The translations under genes and the position numbers were made by a program. A DNA stretch of 8,412 bases from an uncultured Bacteroidales bacterium (lineage in GTDB: Bacteria > Bacteroidota > Bacteroidia > Bacteroidales > Paludibacteraceae). Below the pieces are notes generated by a model. The model was not told the origin of the DNA. It saw nothing but the letters and a program-made list of their open reading frames with translations, and did not search any database. The number at the start of each line of letters is the position of its first letter. Within the stretch, counting starts at the first letter, position 1. Shown here in pieces: positions 1 to 6,352 of the stretch. Location: NCBI GenBank assembly GCA_946616535.1, contig CAMOJA010000034.1, positions 1 through 8,412 of the forward strand, read 5' to 3'.

Positions 1-146
1 GTCACGTTCAACTGACGTTCCTCCAGGATAGTAGGCGATATATAGCCACTATCCATTACCTGATGCGCACTTTGCGACAAGACCTTCTCCACATGCATGG
101 AGTTAAGGCCTTGCGCAACTGCGTATTTTATAAAATCGTTTTGCAT
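1..146 (-). CDS. clpP: ATP-dependent Clp protease proteolytic subunit, N-terminal part (cut by window edge)
   Basis: ClpP is the serine peptidase of the Clp degradation machine. It forms a double-ring barrel in the cytoplasm and is fed unfolded substrates by an AAA+ partner such as ClpX. Only the first 48 residues are visible, because the gene runs off the left edge. They read MQNDFIKYAV at the start and end in ISPTILEERQLNV. The ILEERQLNV block just before the catalytic domain is what I recall for Bacteroides and Porphyromonas ClpP, as is the short N-terminal MxDFxKYA stretch. The catalytic Ser-His-Asp residues lie outside the window. The ATG at 146 follows the secDF stop codon after 3 bases, with no separate promoter visible, so it is probably translated from the secDF transcript. 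The call rests on remembered family sequence over a short stretch; the rest of the gene would settle it. Confidence 0.83.
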   Translation of the reverse strand, partial: MQNDFIKYAVAQGLNSMHVEKVLSQSAHQVMDSGYISPTILEERQLNV

Positions 147-149
147 AAT

Positions 150-3100
150 TTATTTCTGCTCAGCTTTTTTAGCTGCGCGTTTAGCCGTTGCCATCTGGAT
201 ATCATAAGCGATCGGCGAAGCGATGAACACAGACGAGTAAGTACCTACGATCACACCCATGAGGAGCGCGAATACGAAGCCTTGGATCGTCTCACCGCCG
301 AATACGAAGATAGCCAGCAATACTACGAACGTACTCATAGAGGTCGAGAACGTACGGCTCAAGGTGTTGTTCAATGCATCGTTGATATTGATCTTGCGGT
401 CGCGCTTCGGATAGAGCGTGTTGTACTCACGTACACGGTCGAAGATAACCACCGTATCGTTGATCGAATAACCGATAACCGTCAGGATAGCCGCGATGAA
501 CGCTTGGTCGATCTCCATGGAGAACGGCATGATCTTCCAGAGGATAGCATACAGACCCAGGATGATGATTGTATCGTGCGCCAAGGCAGCAATAGCACCT
601 ACGGAGTAAGCGAAGTTGCGGAATCGGAGCAGGATATAGAGGAAGATAACTACCAATGCCGCCAAGACAGCCCAAACGGCACTCGTCTTGATATCATCGG
701 CAATAGCCGGTCCTACTTTCTGGCTCGACATAATACCAACCTCTGCATTCGACTCCGTCGTCGTGAAGTCCTTATAGGTGATGTTCTCACCCAAGAACGG
801 CTTACAACCCGCATAGAGCAGAGAGTCGATCTTATCGTTCGCATTAGCCGACTCATCGTTGATACGATAGTTGGTCGAGATACGTACCTGGTTAGCGTCA
901 TTACCATAGGTAATTACATTCAACGAGAACAACTCACCGTCTTCAAGCGTAGCGCTGAAGGTTTTATCCAGATTAGCGCGTACTTCTTGCGTGTTGATGT
1001 TTTGATCAAAACGAACCACATAGTTACGTCCACCGGAGAAGTCGATACCCAAGTTCAGTTTACCGAACAAGTGCGGCTCCAAACCGAGGATAGCGAAGAT
1101 CAATACAACGCCGGATACGCAGTAAGCAATCTTACGAGCATTGACAAAGTCAAAGTGGATATTCTGCAAGAAGTTCTGCATCAACTTCGTAGTGAAGCTC
1201 AACTCCTTTGCGTCCTCTTTCTTGCAGTAGTCTTCCAGCAACAGACGAGTGATGAACACAGCCGTCAAGAAGGACGAGATGATACCGATCATGTAGGTTA
1301 CAGCGAAGCCCTTGATCGGACCCGTACCGAAGATAGCCAAGATAGCACCGGTGAGGAACGAAGTTACGTTCGCATCGACGATAGCGCTGATGGCTCCCTT
1401 GAAACCGTCCTCAATAGCCTTACGCATACCCTTACCGCCGCGCAACTCCTCACGGATACGCTCGTAGATAAGCACGTTCGCATCGACCGCCATACCCATC
1501 GTCAAGACGATACCGGCAATACCCGGCAAGGTCAGAACAGCACTGAACGAAGACAGAATACCGACCAGCAGGAAGACGTTACATACCAAAGCCGCATCGG
1601 CGATGAGACCCGGGATCCAACCGTAATAGAAAATCATGTAGATGAGGATCAGCACGAAGCCCAATACAAACGAGAGCAAACCGGCACGGATAGCCTCGCG
1701 ACCCAGAGACGGACCTACAACGCTCTCCTCAATGATATGTGCCGGAGCCGGCATCTTACCGGACTTCAAGGTGTTCGCCAAGTCTTTTGCCTCTTCTACG
1801 GTGAAGTTACCGGTGATTTGGCTGCGACCACCCGCGATCTCATCATTAACCTTCGGGAAACTGTATACATAGCCGTCCAATACGATAGCTACACATTTAC
1901 CGATGTTCTGACCTGTCAGGTGCTGCCATTTACGGGCACCCTCTGCGTTCATAGCCATCGAAACCTCGGCATAAACACTCATCTGCGAGAAGTCAGCACG
2001 AGCATCCGTGATCACATCGCCTTCCAGACTTGCACGACCATCAGCCTTTGCCTTCAAAGCAATCACCTGATAGTACGAACCGCGCTCATCTACCGGCTTA
2101 ACCGACCAGCAGAAACGTACATCCTGCGGCAGAACGGTCTTCGCGATACGAGACTGCAACATCTCATTTACCTTGGCGGTATCCGAATAGTGAACATAAG
2201 CACCTACTACCGGACCACGACTTGCCTGACCATTCTCGTTGATCGGCGTGTTCAACAGGGCAAACAGCGGGTTGTTGCGCTTGTACTCAGCAATCTGAGC
2301 CTCTTGGTTAGCTGCAGCTGCAACAGAATCCGCATTCAGGTTCTCCACCAAGTCAGCCAGGTCATCACCCTCTGCCTTCTCTTCTTTCGCCTCTGCTTTC
2401 GGAGCCTCTTCCTTTACAACCTCAGCCTCAGGAGCCATTGCTGCGAACTCACGATTGATCTGTGCCAAAGCAGGAAGGATCTCGGATAACTCATAGGTCT
2501 CCCAGAACTCCAAGTTAGCACTACCTTGCAACAGCTTCTCTACACGCTTCGGATCTTTGATACCCGGCAACTCAATCAGGATACGACCGGACTGAGCCAA
2601 CTTCTGGATGTTCGGCTGTACAACACCGAAACGGTCGATACGGGTACGAAGCACGTTGAACGAGTTGTTGATAGCGTCCTCTACTTCTTCGCGGATCACT
2701 TTCTCAACTTCTGCGTCCTCCATGTTGCTCTTCACTTTGTCCTTCAACTCCATTGTAGCAAAGATCGAAGCCAACTTAGCATTCGGAGCTACCTCGTGGA
2801 AAGACTGGAAGAACAGCGTCAGGAAATCATCGCCGCTCTTTTTCTGTTTCTCTTTAGCTGCAGCAATCGCATTCTTGTAGTTCTCCGAAGTGTTATGACC
2901 ACTCAACGCATCGAGGATCTCCGGTACGGAAACCTCCATCGTGATGTTCATACCGCCCTTCAAGTCAAGACCCAAGTTGATCTCTTTCTCGCGGCACTGC
3001 TTCAGCGTGTTACCAAACCAAATCTTCTTGGTTGCAATCGAGTCATAGAAAAATGCCTCTTTCACTTTCGCTACAGAGTCATTCACTACCCCGTCAACCG

Positions 3101-3230
3101 TGGCCTGAGCCTCAGCATAGGCTTTGGCTTTTCGATCGTACTGGCGCGTTCTGAAAGAGAACGACAGATAGTAGGCGCATGCCAAGAAAAGACATACGGC
3201 CAAAATTCGAATTAGTCCTTTGTTTTGCAT
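150..3230 (-). CDS. secDF: Protein translocase subunit SecDF (fused SecD and SecF)
   Basis: SecDF is an inner-membrane RND-family protein that uses proton flow to pull exported chains through SecYEG from the periplasmic side. The product is 1026 residues, with SecD and SecF joined in one chain as in other Bacteroidota. The SecD half has a first membrane helix at about residues 7-25, the signature GLDLKGG at 87-93, a large periplasmic P1 region, a helix block at about 512-665, and MGMAVDANVLIYERIREEL at 578-596. The SecF half has a helix at about 697-716, LGIDFSGGRN at 727-736, and a helix block at about 849-1008 containing IGYSINDTVVIFDRVRE at 919-935. The aspartates in these motifs are the ones linked to proton transfer. 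Residues 266-290 form an Ala/Glu/Lys-rich insert in P1. The frame is open 31 codons further upstream, but the ATG at 3230 fits the membrane helix and the promoter at 3321-3352. clpP follows after 3 bases. Confidence 0.96.
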   Translation of the reverse strand: MQNKGLIRILAVCLFLACAYYLSFSFRTRQYDRKAKAYAEAQATVDGVVNDSVAKVKEAFFYDSIATKKIWFGNTLKQCREKEINLGLDLKGGMNITMEVSVPEILDALSGHNTSENYKNAIAAAKEKQKKSGDDFLTLFFQSFHEVAPNAKLASIFATMELKDKVKSNMEDAEVEKVIREEVEDAINNSFNVLRTRIDRFGVVQPNIQKLAQSGRILIELPGIKDPKRVEKLLQGSANLEFWETYELSEILPALAQINREFAAMAPEAEVVKEEAPKAEAKEEKAEGDDLADLVENLNADSVAAAANQEAQIAEYKRNNPLFALLNTPINENGQASRGPVVGAYVHYSDTAKVNEMLQSRIAKTVLPQDVRFCWSVKPVDERGSYYQVIALKAKADGRASLEGDVITDARADFSQMSVYAEVSMAMNAEGARKWQHLTGQNIGKCVAIVLDGYVYSFPKVNDEIAGGRSQITGNFTVEEAKDLANTLKSGKMPAPAHIIEESVVGPSLGREAIRAGLLSFVLGFVLILIYMIFYYGWIPGLIADAALVCNVFLLVGILSSFSAVLTLPGIAGIVLTMGMAVDANVLIYERIREELRGGKGMRKAIEDGFKGAISAIVDANVTSFLTGAILAIFGTGPIKGFAVTYMIGIISSFLTAVFITRLLLEDYCKKEDAKELSFTTKLMQNFLQNIHFDFVNARKIAYCVSGVVLIFAILGLEPHLFGKLNLGIDFSGGRNYVVRFDQNINTQEVRANLDKTFSATLEDGELFSLNVITYGNDANQVRISTNYRINDESANANDKIDSLLYAGCKPFLGENITYKDFTTTESNAEVGIMSSQKVGPAIADDIKTSAVWAVLAALVVIFLYILLRFRNFAYSVGAIAALAHDTIIILGLYAILWKIMPFSMEIDQAFIAAILTVIGYSINDTVVIFDRVREYNTLYPKRDRKININDALNNTLSRTFSTSMSTFVVLLAIFVFGGETIQGFVFALLMGVIVGTYSSVFIASPIAYDIQMATAKRAAKKAEQK

Positions 3231-3320
3231 AATTGTTTGTTGTGTATTTTTAATAATATAATATGCAATTTTTCGCGTATGCGTAGCGCACACATTCGCG
3301 CACGACACACAAAAAGTGCG

Positions 3321-3352
3321 CAAAGATACAACATTTTTTTCAATTACGCAAA
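3321..3352 (-). promoter_or_regulatory. Promoter of secDF(-clpP), Bacteroidota type
   Basis: On the minus strand, a -33 element TTTG (bases 3352-3349) is followed by a 20-base spacer and the -7 element TATCTTTG (3328-3321). This matches the primary sigma factor consensus of Bacteroidota, TTTG-N19-21-TAnnTTTG. Transcription should start near 3315, which gives a leader of about 85 bases before the ATG at 3230. Confidence 0.8.
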
Positions 3353-3516
3353 TTTTTTTAGAAATTTTGCGCTATTTTCCCTAAAAATCCATTTATGCAC
3401 CCGTTTTTTGTTTTTCTAAATTAATTAGACTTTTATTAGAGGCAAATCGGAGGCTTGTTGGACTAAAGTCGTATTGTCGTTGAGAAAGTTAGGTTCAGAA
3501 TTTTTTTACCGTTTTC

Positions 3517-3547
3517 TTGCGTATGTCAAAAAAAAGCAGTAATTTTG
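3517..3547 (+). promoter_or_regulatory. Promoter of gpmI, Bacteroidota type
   Basis: A TTG at 3517-3519, a 20-base spacer and TAATTTTG at 3540-3547 match the Bacteroidota -33/-7 pattern, although the -33 element is preceded by C rather than T. Transcription should begin near 3553, leaving a leader of about 30 A-rich bases before the gpmI ATG at 3585. No Shine-Dalgarno sequence is visible, as is usual in this phylum. Confidence 0.75.
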
Positions 3548-3584
3548 CGCCGCAAAATTGAAATCAACCAAACAATATAGCAAA

Positions 3585-5114
3585 ATGAGTAAAGCATTAT
3601 TAATGATTTTGGACGGATGGGGCATCGGTCATAAAGACAAGGCCGATGCGATCCATTGTACCTCCACGCCCCACTGGGACAAGTTATTGCAAACCTACCC
3701 CAACTCGCAGTTGCAAGCGAGTGGCGAAAATGTCGGTCTTCCCGATGGCCAGATGGGTAACTCCGAAGTAGGTCACCTCAATATCGGAGCCGGTCGCGTG
3801 GTGTATCAAGACTTAGTAAAAATCAACCGCGCCTGCAAAGACGGTAGTATTTTAGAAAATCCGGAGATCAAAGCCGTCTTCAGTTACGCTAAGGAGAACG
3901 GCAAGAAGATCCATTTCATGGGCCTCACTTCGGACGGAGGAGTGCACTCCAGCCTCGAGCACCTGTTCTATCTCTGCGACATAGCAGCTAAATACGAACT
4001 GCAAGGCAAAACCTTCATCCATTGCTTCATGGACGGTCGTGATACCGACCCGCGTTCGGGTATCGGATTCATTGACCAGCTCGAGGCACATTGCGCGAAA
4101 TCGGCCGGTGAGATCGCTTCTATCTGCGGTCGTTTCTATGCCATGGACCGTGACAAACGCTGGGAACGCGTCAAAGTAGGATACGACCTGTTGGTAAGCG
4201 GCACAGGTGCTGCTTTCGAGAACATGCACGAAGCGATGCAAGCCAGCTATGACGCAGAAGTAACGGACGAATTCATCAAGCCGATCGTACATGTGCGCAA
4301 CGGCAAACCGATCGCTACGATTGAAGAAGGCGATGCCGTCATCTTCTTCAACTATCGTAACGACCGCGCCAAAGAGATCACGATCGCACTCACGCAGCAA
4401 GACATGCCGGAGAATGGAATGAAGACCATTCCGAACCTCCATTACTGCTGCATGACCCCGTACGATTCGTCCTTCCAAGGTCTGCACGTGCTGTTCCCCA
4501 AAGAGAATGTCAGCAACACCCTCGGAGAAGTAGTCAGCAAGCTGGGCCTCAAGCAGTTACGTATAGCTGAGACGGAGAAGTTCGCACACGTAACCTTCTT
4601 CTTTAACGGTGGTCGTGAAGCGGAATTCGAGAACGAAGACCGTATCTTGATCCCGAGTCCGAAAGTAGCTACCTATGACCTGCAACCGATGATGTCGGCT
4701 CCGGAAGTGACCATCGCGCTGCGCGATGCACTCAACAGCCAGAAATACGACTGCATCATCCTCAACTACGCCAATGGCGATATGGTAGGTCACACGGGAG
4801 TGTACAACTCGATCCAGCAGGCCATCACAGCTATCGATATCTGCGTAAACGAGACCGTAGAAACGGCTTTACGCAATGACTACGAGATCATCATCATTGC
4901 GGATCACGGTAACTGCGACAATGCCATCAACGCCGACGGTTCGCCGAATACCGCTCACTCGCTCAATCCTGTACCCTTCGTATATATCAGCAAGGACCAT
5001 ACGAACGCAAAAGTAGAGAACGGTATTCTCGCCGACGTAGCTCCGTCGATCTGTCATATCTTAGGCATCGAGCAGCCGAAAGAAATGACCGGTAAGTGCT
5101 TGATCAAAAACTAA
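3585..5114 (+). CDS. gpmI: 2,3-bisphosphoglycerate-independent phosphoglycerate mutase
   Basis: This cytoplasmic enzyme interconverts 3-phosphoglycerate and 2-phosphoglycerate in glycolysis and gluconeogenesis, using two metal ions (typically Mn) and a phosphoserine intermediate. The 509 residues match the usual family length. The alkaline-phosphatase-type metal site is complete: Asp10 in LDGWG, the nucleophile Ser60 in GNSEVGH, Asp399 and His403 in [12 protein letters not shown], Asp440 and His441 in ADHGN, and His458 in NTAHS. The inserted transferase domain carries HSSLEHL (His121), GRDTDP (151-156), [12 protein letters not shown] (182-193) and RNDRA (258-262). Lys332 lies in [15 protein letters not shown]. 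The ATG at 3585 is chosen over an in-frame TTG at 3558 because family members begin directly with the LLMILDGWG strand and the promoter ends close to 3558. The gene stands alone between its own promoter and a terminator. Confidence 0.97.
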   Translation: MSKALLMILDGWGIGHKDKADAIHCTSTPHWDKLLQTYPNSQLQASGENVGLPDGQMGNSEVGHLNIGAGRVVYQDLVKINRACKDGSILENPEIKAVFSYAKENGKKIHFMGLTSDGGVHSSLEHLFYLCDIAAKYELQGKTFIHCFMDGRDTDPRSGIGFIDQLEAHCAKSAGEIASICGRFYAMDRDKRWERVKVGYDLLVSGTGAAFENMHEAMQASYDAEVTDEFIKPIVHVRNGKPIATIEEGDAVIFFNYRNDRAKEITIALTQQDMPENGMKTIPNLHYCCMTPYDSSFQGLHVLFPKENVSNTLGEVVSKLGLKQLRIAETEKFAHVTFFFNGGREAEFENEDRILIPSPKVATYDLQPMMSAPEVTIALRDALNSQKYDCIILNYANGDMVGHTGVYNSIQQAITAIDICVNETVETALRNDYEIIIIADHGNCDNAINADGSPNTAHSLNPVPFVYISKDHTNAKVENGILADVAPSICHILGIEQPKEMTGKCLIKN

Positions 5115-5116
5115 AT

Positions 5117-5151
5117 AAAAAGAAAGCGGCCCGAAAGGGTCGCTTCTTTTT
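5117..5151. terminator. Bidirectional intrinsic terminator between gpmI and the lipoprotein gene
   Basis: A hairpin with a GAAA loop (5133-5136) has a stem of about 15 pairs: CCC/GGG next to the loop, a G-T wobble, GCGAA-type pairs, one A-C mismatch and then A-T pairs. It is flanked by A-runs on the left and T-runs on the right, so it presents a U-tract to transcripts from either direction. It begins 3 bases after the gpmI stop codon and lies about 30 bases beyond the stop of the convergent lipoprotein gene. Confidence 0.88.
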
Positions 5152-5181
5152 GTGAGTTTCCTCTACGTAAGTAAAGGTTAA

Positions 5182-5397
5182 TTACTTCTGAGCCTCAGCA
5201 GCAACATCCTCACCAAGTTCAACAGCGCGCTCGATCAGAGTTTGCTCCTCAGCAGGAGCAGCCTCTTCCTCAGCAGGAGCCTCTACTGCCTCAACAGCAG
5301 GAGCCTCAGCCTCAGCCTCACAGCACTTTTTGTCGCACTTGTTTCCGCAAGCCATTGCAGCGAAAGCAACAGCTACGATAAGAAGCATCTTTTTCAT
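5182..5397 (-). CDS. Small cysteine-rich, Ala/Glu-rich lipoprotein of unknown function
   Basis: The product is 71 residues. MKKMLLIVAVAFAAMAC is a lipoprotein signal peptide with a lipobox ending AMA-Cys17, so the mature protein should be lipid-anchored at Cys17. The mature part starts CGNKCDKKCC, giving three more cysteines (21, 25, 26) mixed with lysines. It continues with a low-complexity Glu/Ala/Pro stretch at about 27-52, and a short possibly helical tail, TLIERAVELGEDVAAEAQK. The start is set by the signal peptide and by a promoter at 5463-5494; the frame stays open upstream, but that part is not protein-like. The gene is monocistronic, converges on gpmI and diverges from the PASTA gene. 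I do not recognise a named family. The clustered Cys could bind metal or form disulfides, which is only a guess; the tail suggests an extended spacer from the membrane. Confidence 0.8.
   Translation of the reverse strand: MKKMLLIVAVAFAAMACGNKCDKKCCEAEAEAPAVEAVEAPAEEEAAPAEEQTLIERAVELGEDVAAEAQK
5246..5320 (-). repeat. Short direct repeats in the lipoprotein gene
   Basis: The 14-mer TCCTCAGCAGGAGC occurs at 5246-5259 and again at 5267-5280, 21 bases apart. Its 10-base core recurs at 5295-5304. A run of CCTCAG hexamers follows at 5304-5315, with an almost identical third copy to 5320. They encode the APAEE and EA repeats and keep the reading frame, because both periods are multiples of three. 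Confidence 0.85.
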
Positions 5398-5410
5398 ACT
5401 CAAAATTGTT

Positions 5411-5426
5411 TTTTTAAGCTTAAAAA
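5411..5426. promoter_or_regulatory. 16-base perfect palindrome in the lipoprotein leader
   Basis: TTTTTAAGCTTAAAAA is a perfect palindrome 14 bases upstream of the lipoprotein ATG, within its roughly 59-base leader. A second small inverted repeat, TTCGC-CTTTTT-GCGAA, lies at 5439-5454 near the expected 5' end of the transcript. The palindrome could be an operator or a weak RNA hairpin. It is AT-rich, so chance cannot be excluded. Confidence 0.35.
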
Positions 5427-5462
5427 TTATGTTATGTCTTCGCCTTTTTGCGAAAAACGGTG

Positions 5463-5494
5463 CAAAAGTACGATATTTTTTGCATATATCCAAA
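5463..5494 (-). promoter_or_regulatory. Promoter of the small lipoprotein gene
   Basis: On the minus strand, TTTG (5494-5491), a 20-base spacer and TACTTTTG (5470-5463) match the Bacteroidota promoter consensus exactly. Transcription should start near 5456, giving a leader of about 59 bases. It overlaps the oppositely directed PASTA promoter at 5479-5510. Confidence 0.8.
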
Positions 5495-5510
5495 AAAAAT
5501 TGTAATTTTG
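5479..5510 (+). promoter_or_regulatory. Promoter of the PASTA-rluD operon
   Basis: TTTG at 5479-5482, a 20-base spacer and TAATTTTG at 5503-5510 match the Bacteroidota consensus exactly. Transcription should begin near 5516, only about 15 bases before the ATG at 5531, so the leader is very short and AT-rich with no Shine-Dalgarno sequence. Confidence 0.8.
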
Positions 5511-5530
5511 CGCAATAAATTTTGCATTTT

Positions 5531-6352
5531 ATGAAAAAAAAGAGTATTTTTGATAAATCTGACGCCATTTTTCTGGGTATAAATATACTTTTAGCGATTG
5601 TAGTAGTAGTCATTATTTTAGTGTCCCTGATCGCGTACCTCAAGAGTTATACCCAGCATGGAGTGGAAGTGGAAGTGTCGAATGTACGCGGGTTAGCGAA
5701 AGAAGAAGCAGAAGCTGTACTGGATCAACAAGGTCTGCGCTTAGTGGTCATCGACTCTACCTATTCCGAGAAAGTGCCTTTCGGTACCATCGTAGAGCAA
5801 GACCCCATGCCTGATAGCCATGCCAAACTCGGACGAGCGGTGTATGTTACGGTCAATGCTTCGGGTAAAAGACAAATTCCGATGCCGAACCTCCAAGATA
5901 TGAGTTATCGACAAGCTGAGACTACCTTGCGTGGATTAGGTCTCATCGTAGACACGATATATGATTACGAACCTTCCGCTTTCCGCGATTTGGTACTGGA
6001 TGTGAAAGCCCATGGACAGAGTGTACAGCCTGGCGAGAAGATTGCAGTAGGCACCAAAGTGCGGCTGGTAGTAGGCTTCGGAAAAGGAACGGAGCAGGTG
6101 GAGGTTCCGAGCATCATCGGTTTAAGCTTCCAGGAAGCACGAAGCACACTTCTTAGAAACCGACTCACCGTAGGAGCGGTTTACTATGACGAACCGTCCG
6201 AAGAAGGCGTGCCGCAATACGTCTATCGTCAGCAACCCTCCGAAGGACATCTTCTCTTAGAGGGCGAAACGGTTACGATGTACCTCTCCGCCGATATCGA
6301 GAAAACAGCAACCGTAACCAATACGGATCACGAAGAAGAAACATGGTTCTAA
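5531..6352 (+). CDS. Membrane-anchored protein with three PASTA domains
   Basis: The product is 273 residues. A short basic cytoplasmic N-terminus (MKKKSIFDKS) precedes one hydrophobic helix at about 13-36, and the rest should lie in the periplasm. Three PASTA repeats follow at about 46-109, 115-183 and 191-254. Each shows the family pattern of a V-P-x-L/I-x-G/D-x-S-x-x-x-A start (IPMPNLQDMSYRQA, VEVPSIIGLSFQEA; the first is the more divergent VEVSNVRGLAKEEA) and a QxPxxxxxxxxGxxVxxxVS end. A polar tail closes the chain. PASTA domains elsewhere bind muropeptides or modulate cell-wall enzymes and Ser/Thr kinases; here there is no kinase or penicillin-binding domain, so any role in sensing or organising peptidoglycan is inference. 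The ATG at 5531 follows the promoter by about 20 bases; an in-frame TTG at 5522 is less likely. The stop abuts the rluD ATG. Confidence 0.9.
   Translation: MKKKSIFDKSDAIFLGINILLAIVVVVIILVSLIAYLKSYTQHGVEVEVSNVRGLAKEEAEAVLDQQGLRLVVIDSTYSEKVPFGTIVEQDPMPDSHAKLGRAVYVTVNASGKRQIPMPNLQDMSYRQAETTLRGLGLIVDTIYDYEPSAFRDLVLDVKAHGQSVQPGEKIAVGTKVRLVVGFGKGTEQVEVPSIIGLSFQEARSTLLRNRLTVGAVYYDEPSEEGVPQYVYRQQPSEGHLLLEGETVTMYLSADIEKTATVTNTDHEEETWF

Larger units (their letters stand above)
3231..3584. other. Divergent intergenic region between secDF and gpmI
   Basis: This 354-base AT-rich stretch contains no convincing gene. It carries the secDF promoter (minus) and the gpmI promoter (plus), about 165 bases apart, so the two genes probably have independent control. 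The secDF leader is about 85 bases and includes an unusual alternating GC/CA tract at about 3274-3321 with a small inverted repeat, TGCG-tag-CGCA, at 3280-3290. A 15-base near-palindrome (TCTAA, five bases, TTAGA) lies at 3415-3429, but it is AT-rich and may be chance. Poly-A and poly-T runs are frequent. No riboswitch or small RNA could be recognised. Confidence 0.7.

Noticed and set aside
63..2489. 808-codon open frame on the plus strand opposite secDF
   Set aside because: It is fully antisense to a highly conserved secDF, its protein is rich in Arg, Thr, Asp and Gln with no domain, membrane pattern or promoter, and its openness follows from the codon choice of secDF.
2526..3215. 229-codon open frame on the plus strand opposite the start of secDF
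   Set aside because: Same antisense shadow effect; no recognisable protein features and no promoter pattern.
3225..3419. 64-codon open frame in the secDF-gpmI gap
   Set aside because: It overlaps the secDF promoter and leader on the other strand, has no promoter of its own that fits, and its product is an AT-rich Phe/Asn/Arg sequence without features.
3415..3429. Near-palindrome TCTAA-attaa-TTAGA in the gap as an operator
   Set aside because: It is short, AT-rich, has one mismatch and is not positioned at either promoter; expected by chance in such DNA.
3852..4487. 211-codon open frame on the minus strand inside gpmI
   Set aside because: It lies opposite a complete, conserved gpmI and its translation shows no domain or start signal.
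5398..5643. Upstream extension of the lipoprotein reading frame to about 5643
   Set aside because: The extension crosses both promoters and the PASTA start and is not protein-like; the lipoprotein signal peptide fixes the start at 5397.
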